Shown here: piece by piece, positions 1 through 8,073 of the stretch
Position numbering within the stretch: position 1 is the first letter of the stretch
Layout: every line of letters begins with the position of its first letter
Assembly (NCBI RefSeq): GCF_013149295.1
Contig: NZ_JABGCB010000005.1
Span: forward strand, 124,001 to 188,000
From: Novosphingobium sp. SG751A
GTDB lineage: Bacteria; Pseudomonadota; Alphaproteobacteria; Sphingomonadales; Sphingomonadaceae
Direction: 5' to 3'
DNA length: 64,000 bases
Made by a program: the position numbers and the translations under genes
The notes under the pieces: model-generated
The model's database searches: none
Told to the model about the DNA's origin: nothing
Seen by the model: the letters and a program-made list of their open reading frames with translations, nothing else

Positions 1-1070
1 TGCGCAATCAGCGCATGGCCAAAGGTGGTGGCAATCAGCGGCTGGTTGCCGGTCAGGGCCGTGGCCTGACGCAGCGGCGCGATCGCCTCGGCAGGCTTGC
101 CCGCCTCCAGCAGGATCTGCCCCTTCAGCTCAAGGAAATAGGGATCGCGCGGGTCATAGGCCAACAGCTTGTCGGTTTCCGTGGTCGCCTTATCCAGAAA
201 GCCTTCCTTGTGATAGGCATAGGCTCTGGCATAGAGCGCGGGCACATTGTTCATATATTCGGGAAAGGCCTGAAACGTGCTGGGCGGTTCGGCCAGATAG
301 CCGTAGAGCTTGGCCTTCACCCTTTGAAAGCGTTCCTCCAGCGCGGGATTGCTGGGGGCATTCCACGCGGGGTCCTTTTTATAGATGTCTTCCAGATAGG
401 CGATGCGCTCATCGGTCAGCGGGTGGGTGGAATAGAAGCTCGCCTCGTCGCTATGGGTCATGCCATAGCGGTTTTCCATCACCAGCAGCTTGTGAAAAAA
501 CTCCAGCGAGCCGCGCCCGGACATGCCCGCCTTGGACAGAAAACTGGCGCCCGCCGCGTCGGCGGCCTCTTCCTCGCCGCGGGTATACGCCAGGAATTTG
601 CCCATCGCCATCTGTTGCCCGGCCATGAACACGCCCATCGCCGCCGCGCCCCCGCCCGCCGCCGCCGCTGCCGCGCCCAGCAACAGCGAGAGGATCGAGA
701 TATTGCCCGCCATCTTGGCCCCGCGATCATCAATCGCGTGGCCGCCGACAACGTGGCCCAGTTCATGCGCAATCACGCCTTGCACTTCGAGCGCGGAGGA
801 AGCCTCGTTGATCAGGCCCGAATGGATATAGACCGCCTGACCCCCGGCCACGAAGGCGTTGATCGAGGAATCGTTGACCAGCACGACATCGACATTCTTG
901 GGGTCCAGCCCCGCCGCGCGCACGAGCGGCGCGGCCATGTCGCGAAACAACGCCTCGGTTTCGGCATCACGCAGGACCGATTGCGCCGCCGCAGGCGTCG
1001 TGGCCAACAGGCATACGGCAACCGTAGCCATGGAGCGGAGGGCAGAGGCGAGCGCGGAACGAACTGACAT
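1..1070 (-). CDS. M48 family metallopeptidase with TPR-like C-terminus (3' end cut by window edge)
   Basis: The reading frame starts at ATG 1070 and runs open to base 1, so the C-terminus lies outside the window; about 356 residues are visible. The N-terminus is a signal peptide (hydrophobic stretch ending in an Ala-rich site about 30 residues in). The zinc site reads HELGH, followed by VVGGH, the M48 HExxH signature, and a downstream EEEAAD supplies the third zinc ligand region. After the protease domain come helix-rich repeats of the TPR kind (alternating Tyr/Ala-rich helices). Family knowledge: periplasmic M48 proteases with TPRs of the BepA/YfgC type handle misfolded outer-membrane proteins. 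A second in-frame ATG at 1031 is possible but would shorten the signal peptide. Role in envelope quality control is inferred from the family. Confidence 0.9.
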   Translation of the reverse strand, partial: MSVRSALASALRSMATVAVCLLATTPAAAQSVLRDAETEALFRDMAAPLVRAAGLDPKNVDVVLVNDSSINAFVAGGQAVYIHSGLINEASSALEVQGVIAHELGHVVGGHAIDDRGAKMAGNISILSLLLGAAAAAAGGGAAAMGVFMAGQQMAMGKFLAYTRGEEEAADAAGASFLSKAGMSGRGSLEFFHKLLVMENRYGMTHSDEASFYSTHPLTDERIAYLEDIYKKDPAWNAPSNPALEERFQRVKAKLYGYLAEPPSTFQAFPEYMNNVPALYARAYAYHKEGFLDKATTETDKLLAYDPRDPYFLELKGQILLEAGKPAEAIAPLRQATALTGNQPLIATTFGHALIA

Positions 1071-1120
1071 GCTGGGGCCAGACCTAACACGTTTCGCCGT
1101 GAACCGCGCCTGAAGAATTA

Positions 1121-2410
1121 TTACTCCGGCGTCAGCAGCCTTGTCGCCCGCGTCATCAGCGCCGGATCATCGCCCAGATCGCCCAGCAGCGCGATGGTCC
1201 CATCCGCCATGCGCCGCACCAGCACCACCGCATATTCCGGCCCCTTGGCGCTCAGCGTGGCCAGAGGGCGCGGCGTCAGGCGGTCGAGCGGATTATCATT
1301 TTCGGTCTCGCTGGCGCTTTCATCGCGGCGTAACCGGCGCTCCTGTGCCACCACGCCTTTCAATCCGCCGCTGGCCTGCGCCAGATGATCGGCCATCGCG
1401 CCCCGCGGCAGGCCCAGCCGAATCCCATGCGAGAGCGCGGTGGCATATTCGGTCAGCCGCGTCTTGTCGTAATCGGCGCCGAACACCAGCTTGACGATGG
1501 GCACCAGCGGCGCGCGCGGCTGGCCCACAAGGCCCGCCTCCATCATCAGTTCGTGGAGTTCGCCCGGCTTGTCGCGCGCCATCAGGGCAAAGTCATAGGC
1601 CCGGCCGATCGCATCATACAGCGCCTGACGCGGGCGGTCCTGGGTAATGCCGGCAGCATAGGCCAGATCGCGCGCGCTGCGCAGCCAGTCGGCCAGATCG
1701 CGCGCGGGGGCGGCGTCCACCCCGGCTTGCGGCCCATCCGCCCACGCGGCCCATTGCGCCACGGTCTGTTCGGGGCTGAGGCGTGCGGGGCCTGCATCGC
1801 CATCCTCATGAAACGAAGCGTTGAATTCGCGCGCCAGTTGCTCGCTCAGCGAAGCATCGGCCGCTTCCTTCCAGTTGACCACGCCCAGCACATAGCGGAT
1901 CGGTCCGCCCGCTTCCTCGGCAAAGGGCAGCAGCATTCCGCGATAGGCGATTATCGCCCCGCGCGCGTTCAGGAATTCTTCCTCAAAGCCGATGGGCGCC
2001 TGATTGGCGATGATCTGCATATATTGCCCGGTCAGGCGCGCCAGCATCGAATGTTCGGGCACCTGATCCAGACGGGTGATGTCGCGCCCGACGTTGCATT
2101 CCTGCGCCAGCATCTCGCCGACAAAGCTGATGCGCGGGTCGGCGGCGCTGTCGGCAAAATCGATCAGCACCGCATGCTGGGCGATATTGCCGATCTGGTC
2201 CAGTTTCAGATCCGCGATCAGCGGCATGGCCTTGGTGCCCAGCAACCGGGTCCAATGGTCATAGGCGCGGATCTGCAATCGGCGCTCGCCTTCGGCCACC
2301 ACCACGGGGGGCAGATCGGGCGAGGCGTCCTCGTCCTCGTCCGTGACCGGATTGGGGGCGATCGAACCGGTCCCGGCATTGCGTTCAAAAAAGCTCCGGG
2401 CGCCGTCCAT
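1121..2410 (-). CDS. PAS-like domain protein of unknown function
   Basis: A 429-residue protein. I chose ATG 2410 because GGGAGA lies seven bases before it; an upstream in-frame start at 2443 would add 11 residues without a good ribosome site. Residues about 40-200 look like the PAS variant found in alphaproteobacterial regulatory proteins: a conserved RIRAYDHW start, a core with ISFVGEML, and a segment ending YVLGVVNWKEA. The rest is helical and charged, with no kinase, GGDEF or DNA-binding motif that I can recognise. No signal peptide or membrane segment is seen, so it should be cytoplasmic. It lies 50 bases upstream of the M48 protease gene on the same strand and may be cotranscribed with it. 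The PAS assignment rests on pattern only; the function is unknown. Confidence 0.7.
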   Translation of the reverse strand: MDGARSFFERNAGTGSIAPNPVTDEDEDASPDLPPVVVAEGERRLQIRAYDHWTRLLGTKAMPLIADLKLDQIGNIAQHAVLIDFADSAADPRISFVGEMLAQECNVGRDITRLDQVPEHSMLARLTGQYMQIIANQAPIGFEEEFLNARGAIIAYRGMLLPFAEEAGGPIRYVLGVVNWKEAADASLSEQLAREFNASFHEDGDAGPARLSPEQTVAQWAAWADGPQAGVDAAPARDLADWLRSARDLAYAAGITQDRPRQALYDAIGRAYDFALMARDKPGELHELMMEAGLVGQPRAPLVPIVKLVFGADYDKTRLTEYATALSHGIRLGLPRGAMADHLAQASGGLKGVVAQERRLRRDESASETENDNPLDRLTPRPLATLSAKGPEYAVVLVRRMADGTIALLGDLGDDPALMTRATRLLTPE

Positions 2411-2496
2411 CTCGTGTCTCCCGCCATGTTTCCAACGGGACAACTTTCGCGCAACAGGGTAAAATTCCGGTTAAGTTGCGCCATTCGGTGATGCGT

Positions 2497-3231
2497 CTAT
2501 CGGGGGGGAAATTCTCCCAGCCCCTTGTCGGTTCCGCAAATTCTGTCCCAAAAGCGGAAATAGAGGCCGAAATTGGCGCGATAGATGTCGTGATGGCGCT
2601 GGTGATGGGTGGCGGTGATGATCCATTGCCCGATTCGCCCATGGACGATTCCGTGCGGAAAGATCTCCCAGCCCATGTGATTGGTGACGCCCATCACCGT
2701 CATGATGGTCAATACCACGCCCAGCGCCCCCACGTGAATCGGCACAAGAAATACCAGCAGCGGGATGACAAAGGCCTGCGTCAGCGCCTCGGTGGGGTGA
2801 AAGGCCATGGCGGCCCATGCGGTGGGCGGGCGGCTGGCATGGTGGACGGCGTGAAAGACGCGGAATACGCGCGGTTCGTGCATCCAGCGGTGGCTCCAAT
2901 AGAACCATGTGTCGTGGATCGCCAGATAGATCAGGATCGAGAGCGGCCAGTACCACAGGGGCATGGCGTGGATATCTTCATAGATCCGCGTCCAGCCATG
3001 CGCGCGCCACCCCCATGCGACAATGCCCGCCGGAATGCCGAAGATCGCGCAGGAGAGCAGCGACCAGAGAATTTCGGAGCGAATCTGGCGCGTCAGGGGT
3101 GCATAGAGGCCCGGCTGGCGCACCCGCGTGGCCCATGCGAAACCCCCGCTGGACAGCAGATAGCGAAAACTGACGATGGCCACCATCGCCAGAGCGGAAA
3201 TCAGGGCGGAGAGCAAGGTTGGGTCGGACAT
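2497..3231 (-). CDS. sterol desaturase / fatty acid hydroxylase superfamily protein
   Basis: A 244-residue integral membrane protein with four or five hydrophobic segments. It carries the three histidine clusters of the di-iron hydroxylase superfamily: HDTWFYWSH, HAVHH and THHQRHH, in the expected order and with membrane segments between them. The family inserts or modifies C-H bonds of membrane-bound lipids (sterols, fatty acids, carotenoids, hopanoids) using O2. The substrate cannot be told from the sequence. It follows fabI at 78 bases on the same strand, which may reflect a lipid context but does not prove one. Length is normal for the bacterial members. Confidence 0.88.
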   Translation of the reverse strand: MSDPTLLSALISALAMVAIVSFRYLLSSGGFAWATRVRQPGLYAPLTRQIRSEILWSLLSCAIFGIPAGIVAWGWRAHGWTRIYEDIHAMPLWYWPLSILIYLAIHDTWFYWSHRWMHEPRVFRVFHAVHHASRPPTAWAAMAFHPTEALTQAFVIPLLVFLVPIHVGALGVVLTIMTVMGVTNHMGWEIFPHGIVHGRIGQWIITATHHQRHHDIYRANFGLYFRFWDRICGTDKGLGEFPPR

Positions 3232-3309
3232 GGGCCGCCCTTATGCCGCGTTTGCCGATAAGGGGAAATGGGGCGCAAGGGGCAAAGCATGCCTCGCGCC
3301 CCATGGGAT

Positions 3310-4113
3310 TTAGCTCAGAGCAATATCGGGGGCATCTTCCTGCTTCATGCCCACGACATTGTAACCGGCATCCACATGGTGGATCTCGCCCGTCACACCG
3401 CTGGCCAGATCGGAGAGCAGATAGAGACCCGCCCCGCCCACGTCATCAATCGTGACATTGCGGCGCAGCGGCGAGTTCAGCTCGTTCCATTTCAGGATAT
3501 AGCGGAAATCGCCGATCCCGCTGGCGGCCAGCGTCTTGATCGGGCCTGCCGAAATGGCGTTGACGCGGATATTGTCCGGGCCGCAGTCATTGGCCAGATA
3601 TTTGACGCTGGTTTCCAGCGCCGCCTTGGCCACGCCCATCACGTTGTAATGGGGCACGACCTTTTCCGCGCCATAATAGCTCAGCGTCAGGATCGAGCCG
3701 CCGTTCGGCATCATCGCCTGCGCGCGCTTGGTCACGGCCACCAGGCTGTAGGCCGAGATGTTCATGGTCATCAGGAAATTGTCGAGCGTGGTGTCATAAT
3801 AACGGCCGCGCAGCTGGGTCTTGTCCGAATAACCGATGGCATGGACCACAAAGTCGATGGTTTCCCAGCGGGCCTTGAGCGCGTCAAAGGCCGCGTCCAG
3901 CGCGTCCATGTCCGACACGTCGCAATCGATCAGAAAATCGCTGCCCAGGCTTTCGGCCAGCGGGCCGACGCGCTTTTTCAGCGCTTCGCCCTGATAGGAA
4001 AAGGCCAGCTCCGCGCCATGTTCGTGCAATTTCTGGGCAATGCCCCATGCCAGCGACTTATCGTTTGCCAGCCCCATGATCAGGCCACGCTTGCCCTGCA
4101 TCAGTCCGGTCAT
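3310..4113 (-). CDS. fabI: enoyl-[acyl-carrier-protein] reductase (NADH)
   Basis: This 267-residue short-chain dehydrogenase reduces trans-2-enoyl-ACP in the last step of each fatty-acid elongation cycle. The N-terminal nucleotide motif is the FabI-specific GLANDKSLAWGIA rather than the classical TGxxxGxG. The catalytic residues are in place: Tyr146/Tyr156 and Lys163 within SYYGAEKVVPHYNVMGVAK, the same numbering as in E. coli FabI. The segment ISAGPIKTLAASGI matches the flexible substrate-binding loop. FabI is the target of triclosan and isoniazid-like inhibitors in other bacteria. Its ATG overlaps the stop codon of the upstream BrkB-family gene (ATGA at 4110-4113), so the two are probably translationally coupled. 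Confidence 0.97.
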   Translation of the reverse strand: MTGLMQGKRGLIMGLANDKSLAWGIAQKLHEHGAELAFSYQGEALKKRVGPLAESLGSDFLIDCDVSDMDALDAAFDALKARWETIDFVVHAIGYSDKTQLRGRYYDTTLDNFLMTMNISAYSLVAVTKRAQAMMPNGGSILTLSYYGAEKVVPHYNVMGVAKAALETSVKYLANDCGPDNIRVNAISAGPIKTLAASGIGDFRYILKWNELNSPLRRNVTIDDVGGAGLYLLSDLASGVTGEIHHVDAGYNVVGMKQEDAPDIALS

Positions 4114-5159
4114 TCGTAATCATCCCTCATGTTTTCGGAGGCGCGGTTATCCGCCTGCCCTAACCAGTCGCGTTCTTCGGGCGTCACCGCCAGAGCCGCA
4201 TTCAATTCCGCGCCTGTAACCAACCCAAGCCCGACAAGCCAGAAAAAGAACAACGCAATCATGGCGCCGGCAAGGCTGCCATAGGTCAGATCGTATAAAA
4301 AAAGCCAGCGCAGCAGCCATGGCAGCACGAGGCTGACCAGCGCCCACCACAGCGTGACCAGCAGCGCGCCGGGCCATTTAGGATAGGTCGGTACGCGATA
4401 AGTGCTTGGTGTCAAAATAAAAAACAACAAATAAAGCGAAGCGAACAGCACCACCATCGGCACCAGCCGCGACAGGCTGAGATTGGCCACCATGGCCTGT
4501 TCGCGAATCGTACGGATCGGAATCAACTGCAAGGTCGTGCTGATCGCCACCTGCATATAAAGCGAGATCAGCAGCAGCACGACCGCCACCATCACCAGCC
4601 CCGTGCCGATCAGCCGCCGCCGCCAGAAGCTCTTGTGCCGCACCGGCGTGCCATAGGCGCGGCGCAGAATATCGCGCACCGTCTCGATCAGGCTGGAGAC
4701 CGTCCACAATCCCGCCGCCATGCCTGCCCACAGCAGCCAGCCATGGCGCATCACCACCACATCGCGCGCCACCGGCTCCAAAACGCCCGCCACCACCCGC
4801 GGCATCACCCGCAAAAAGGCATGGACCACATCGGCCCGCTCATTGGCCTCGCCCACCAGCGAGAACAGGCCGCCCGCCACGATGAAAAAGGGAAAGATCG
4901 CCAGCACCGCCATATAGGCCAGATTGCCGGCATGGATGAAACCATCGCGCCATACGCCCGTCACCACGCGCTGGACCACGGTAAAGCCGCGATGGCCCAG
5001 TTGCTCGCGCAGCCGGTCGGCCAGATCGCCATCGAGGCGCGCCACCCGCCGCCGCCGCGCCTCGGGCGTCAGATCATGCAATTTGGTGTTGAGGATGAAC
5101 CCGCCGGACAGGGTGGGAGAAGGCTTCGCTTCCTCCTCGTCTTTGCCCTTGCCCGGCAA
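4110..5159 (-). CDS. YihY/BrkB family inner-membrane protein
   Basis: A 349-residue protein with six predicted membrane segments between residues about 85 and 320 (for example the hydrophobic runs starting AYMAVLAIFPFF and ALFFFWLVGLGL), and polar ends. The pattern, including WRDGFIHAGNLAYMAVLAIFPFF near the N-terminus, is that of the YihY/BrkB (formerly ribonuclease BN) family. The molecular role of this family is not settled; transport or envelope homeostasis is suggested. The start used here is a TTG at 5159, only four bases after the dnaJ-type gene stop; no in-frame ATG occurs before the first membrane segment, so a rare start coupled to upstream translation is likely. It overlaps fabI by four bases at its end. 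Confidence 0.85.
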   Translation of the reverse strand: MPGKGKDEEEAKPSPTLSGGFILNTKLHDLTPEARRRRVARLDGDLADRLREQLGHRGFTVVQRVVTGVWRDGFIHAGNLAYMAVLAIFPFFIVAGGLFSLVGEANERADVVHAFLRVMPRVVAGVLEPVARDVVVMRHGWLLWAGMAAGLWTVSSLIETVRDILRRAYGTPVRHKSFWRRRLIGTGLVMVAVVLLLISLYMQVAISTTLQLIPIRTIREQAMVANLSLSRLVPMVVLFASLYLLFFILTPSTYRVPTYPKWPGALLVTLWWALVSLVLPWLLRWLFLYDLTYGSLAGAMIALFFFWLVGLGLVTGAELNAALAVTPEERDWLGQADNRASENMRDDYE

Positions 5160-5163
5160 GGTC

Positions 5164-6099
5164 TTATCCGAATTTCGCGCGCAGATCGCGCGTATCGCGC
5201 CAGCCTTCGAGCCTTTGCGCCAGATCCGAGTCGCCCTCGGGCAGCGCGATTTCCAGCGTGACGAACTGATCGCCCCGCGTGCCGTCCTTGCGGGTAAAGC
5301 CGCGGCCCTTGATGCGCAAAGTTTTGCCGCTCGAACTGCCCGGCGCCACGGTCAGCATCACCGCGCCATCGGCGGTGGGCACCTTGACCTTGCCGCCAAA
5401 CACCGCCTCGTCCAGCGAGACGGGGATATCCACGCGAATGTCGTCGCCGTCGCGGCGGAAATAGGGGTGGGGCTGGATGGCGATGGTGATCATCGCATCG
5501 CCCGCGCCGCCGGGGCCCGGCTCGCCCTTGCCTGCCAGACGGATCTGCATCCCGTCCTCAACGCCCTTGGGCAGTTTGACATCAATCGTCTTGCCATCGG
5601 CCAGCGTGATGCGCTGGCTGGCGCAGAGCGCGGCATCGGGCAGCGATACGGCAAGGCGATAGGCGCGGTTGGCGCCCTTGGGCGGGGCCTGACGGCCAAA
5701 GCCGCCCGCGCCGCCACCAAATCCGCCGGTCCGCCCGCCAAAGATGCCTTCGAAAATATCGCCGAAATCCATGCCTTCGGGCCCGGCTCCGCCGCCAAAG
5801 CCGCGCTGGCCATTGCCAAAACCACCGGCGCCGAAACCACCCCCGCCGAAACCGCCGCCGCCAAATCCGGCCGGATTGCCCTCGCCGTCGATTTCGCCCC
5901 GGTCGAACTGGGCGCGCTTGTCCTTGTCGGTCAACAGGTCATAGGCGCGCGTCACCTCGCTGAAACGCTCGGCGGCCTTGGGGTTGTCCTTGTTGTGGTC
6001 GGGGTGCAATTCCTTGGCCAGTTTGCGATAGGCGGACTTGATGTCCTTCTCGCTTGCGCCGCGCGATACGCCCAGAATTGCATAAGGATCTTGTGCCAT
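5164..6099 (-). CDS. DnaJ-class molecular chaperone, CbpA-like (no zinc finger)
   Basis: The 311-residue protein begins with a J domain (residues about 3-70) holding the HPD tripeptide in AKELHPDHNK, needed to stimulate DnaK ATPase. A very Gly/Phe-rich linker follows (about residues 75-140). The C-terminal half has the substrate-binding beta-domains (motifs such as IRLAGKGEPGPGGAGD and RIKGRGF). The four CxxCxGxG zinc-finger repeats of classical DnaJ are absent, so it is a type II J-protein similar to CbpA/DjlB. It should work as a DnaK co-chaperone in the cytoplasm. It starts a likely operon with the BrkB protein and fabI. The divergent gene pdxH starts 138 bases away. Confidence 0.93.
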   Translation of the reverse strand: MAQDPYAILGVSRGASEKDIKSAYRKLAKELHPDHNKDNPKAAERFSEVTRAYDLLTDKDKRAQFDRGEIDGEGNPAGFGGGGFGGGGFGAGGFGNGQRGFGGGAGPEGMDFGDIFEGIFGGRTGGFGGGAGGFGRQAPPKGANRAYRLAVSLPDAALCASQRITLADGKTIDVKLPKGVEDGMQIRLAGKGEPGPGGAGDAMITIAIQPHPYFRRDGDDIRVDIPVSLDEAVFGGKVKVPTADGAVMLTVAPGSSSGKTLRIKGRGFTRKDGTRGDQFVTLEIALPEGDSDLAQRLEGWRDTRDLRAKFG

Positions 6100-6236
6100 A
6101 ACCGCCTAGCTAGGATGGCAAGGCGCCGGCTGCAAGGTATCAGATCAAATGCTTGTTGCCCTTTTCGCCGCTTTCGTGATCGGGCAAACTGGCCTAACGG
6201 CGCAGACAAGCGCAAATCTCACGGGAATCAACGGAT

Positions 6237-6857
6237 ATGAGTTCGGAATCAGACGCGATTGTCGGCGGTGATCCTTTCGCCCTGTTCGACGCATGGTTTG
6301 CCGAGGCGAAGAAATCCGAACCCAATGACCCCGAAGCGGTCGCCGTGGCCACGGCCACGCCCGATGCCTTCCCCTCGGTGCGCATGGTGCTGATGAAGGA
6401 TCACGGGCCGCAATTGCTGGGGCCAAAGGGCGGTTTCGTGTTTTACACCAACAGCCACAGCCGCAAAGGTGGCGAATTGCTGGCCAATCCCAAGGCCGCG
6501 ATGCTGTTCCATTGGAAGAGCCTGCGCCGCCAGATCCGCATCGAGGGTGCGATCCATCAGGTGCCCGATGAAATGGCCGACGCCTATTTCGCCAGCCGCA
6601 GCCGCGATTCGCAACTGGGCGCCCATGCCAGCGATCAGTCCGCGCCGCTGTCCTCGCGCGGGGCCTTTATCGCCGATATCGCCCGCGTGACCGCTCGCCA
6701 TCTGATCGGGCCGGTGCCGCGCCCGCCGCATTGGACGGGCTTCTGCCTGGTGCCTGATGCGATGGAATTCTGGATGGATCGCGCCTTTCGCCTGCACGAA
6801 CGCCGCCGCTTCACGCGGGAGGCGCAGGGCTGGACCAGCACCCTGCTTTACCCGTAA
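6237..6857 (+). CDS. pdxH: pyridoxamine 5'-phosphate oxidase
   Basis: This 206-residue FMN enzyme oxidises pyridoxine 5'-phosphate or pyridoxamine 5'-phosphate to pyridoxal 5'-phosphate. The family signatures are present: RMVLMKDHG and FYTNSHSRKGGEL (FMN and phosphate binding), RQIRIEG, SRSRDSQLGAHAS, and the C-terminal PXPPHWTGFCLVPDAMEFW followed by RLHERRRF. Length is typical for bacterial PdxH. The next gene, a CDF transporter, begins 11 bases later on the same strand, so the two are probably cotranscribed although they share no obvious pathway. Cytoplasmic; function is well supported by motif conservation. Confidence 0.96.
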   Translation: MSSESDAIVGGDPFALFDAWFAEAKKSEPNDPEAVAVATATPDAFPSVRMVLMKDHGPQLLGPKGGFVFYTNSHSRKGGELLANPKAAMLFHWKSLRRQIRIEGAIHQVPDEMADAYFASRSRDSQLGAHASDQSAPLSSRGAFIADIARVTARHLIGPVPRPPHWTGFCLVPDAMEFWMDRAFRLHERRRFTREAQGWTSTLLYP

Positions 6858-6868
6858 AAGGCGTCATC

Positions 6869-7795
6869 ATGGCTCAACACGATCATTCCGCCTTAAACCG
6901 CAGCGCTGCCTATGCCAGCATTTCCATGGCCCTGCTGCTGGTGGGGCTGAAAGGCTGGGCGGCGTGGACCACCGGTTCGACCGCGATGCTGGGCAGCCTT
7001 GCCGATACGCTGCTTGATCTGTTGGCCTCTCTGGCCACGCTGGCCGGGGTCTGGGTGGCGGGGATGCCGGCCGATGACAACCACCGCTTTGGCCATGGCA
7101 AGGCCGAGGCGCTCTCGGCCATGTTTCAGGTGCTGCTGATCGGGGCCTCGGCGCTGGCGCTGGCGGTGCATTCGGTTCAGCAACTGATGTCGGGCGAGCG
7201 GACCGGGGCGGCGGGCGATGGCATCCTCGTATCGCTCATCGCGATTGCGGGCACGCTGGCGCTGCTGGCCTGGCAGCAATATGTGATCCGCCAGACGCGC
7301 TCGGTGGCGATCTCGACGGACCACCTCCATTACAAATCCGACCTGCTGCTCAATGTGGCGGTGATTGTCGCGCTGCTGCTCGACCAATATGCCGGGCTGA
7401 CCCGCGCCGACCCGCTCTTCGGCTTTGGCATCGCGCTCTGGCTGGGCTGGGGCGCCTATCACGCCAGCGAGGAAGCCATCGAGCAATTGATGGACCGCGA
7501 ATGGCCCGAGGACAAAAAGGCACGCTTCGTCGAAGTCCTTGGCCGCCACCCCGAACTGCGCGGCGTCCACGACCTGCGAACCCGCACCAGCGGCAACCGC
7601 GATTTCGTTCAGTTCCATGTCTGGGTCGACGGTAATATGACCGTGACGCAGGCCCACCGCGTGATGGACGAAATCGAGGACAAATTGCTGGCCGAATTTC
7701 CCGAGGTGGAGATTTTGATTCACCCCGATCCCGAGGGCCATGTTGACGAGCGCGGTGTGGCGGGGCGGGATATTTTGCAGGATGGGGTGGTTTAA
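6869..7795 (+). CDS. cation diffusion facilitator (FieF-like) metal exporter
   Basis: A 308-residue CDF family protein. Six membrane segments span residues about 15-210. The metal-site motifs are those of zinc/iron exporters: SLADTLLD in the second segment (DxxxD) and HYKSD in the fifth segment (HxxxD). A cytoplasmic C-terminal domain follows (HDLRTRTSGNRDFVQFHVWVDG, then a beta-strand pair ending in VEILIHPDPEGH), which binds metal and drives dimerisation in relatives. The expected job is proton-coupled export of zinc, iron or a similar divalent ion across the inner membrane. It follows pdxH closely. Which metal is exported cannot be decided from sequence. Confidence 0.93.
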   Translation: MAQHDHSALNRSAAYASISMALLLVGLKGWAAWTTGSTAMLGSLADTLLDLLASLATLAGVWVAGMPADDNHRFGHGKAEALSAMFQVLLIGASALALAVHSVQQLMSGERTGAAGDGILVSLIAIAGTLALLAWQQYVIRQTRSVAISTDHLHYKSDLLLNVAVIVALLLDQYAGLTRADPLFGFGIALWLGWGAYHASEEAIEQLMDREWPEDKKARFVEVLGRHPELRGVHDLRTRTSGNRDFVQFHVWVDGNMTVTQAHRVMDEIEDKLLAEFPEVEILIHPDPEGHVDERGVAGRDILQDGVV

Positions 7796-7813
7796 GGGGG
7801 TAAGGTTTTAGGG

Positions 7814-8051
7814 TGCCTCCGGCGGGCAAAGGGCGGGGGCCCTTTGCAATCCCGTTAATGGGTGGTTGCCGGGTTGCCGGGGTTGTGTATTGCGCGATGG
7901 TGATAAAGCCTGCGGCGCGGCCAAGCAGCGCTGATAGGCGCCGCAGGCTTTCAATTTCAAACGTCGCCTATCCAGCGCAACGCCGCCGTTGAAACGCAAC
8001 GAATACAGTATGGGGATTGCAAAGGGTCGAGACCCTTTGCCCGCCGGAGGC
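7814..8051. repeat. dispersed inverted-repeat element, copy 1
   Basis: The only content of this intergenic stretch is a structured non-coding element about 240 bases long. The left end TGCCTCCGGCGGGCAAAGGG (7814-7833) recurs inverted at the right end (8033-8051). Each end is itself a hairpin: at the left, GCAAAGGG (7826-7833) pairs with CCCTTTGC (7840-7847). The interior holds a perfect 14-base inverted repeat, AAAGCCTGCGGCGC (7905-7918) with 7938-7951. A related copy lies at 39329-39545 with the same end block, the same AGCCTGCGGCGCGG block about 92 bases in, and a shared ACAGTAT-GGG block near the far end. No coding capacity is seen. Confidence 0.85.
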
Positions 8052-8073
8052 ATCCAAACCTCTCCAAAAACCC

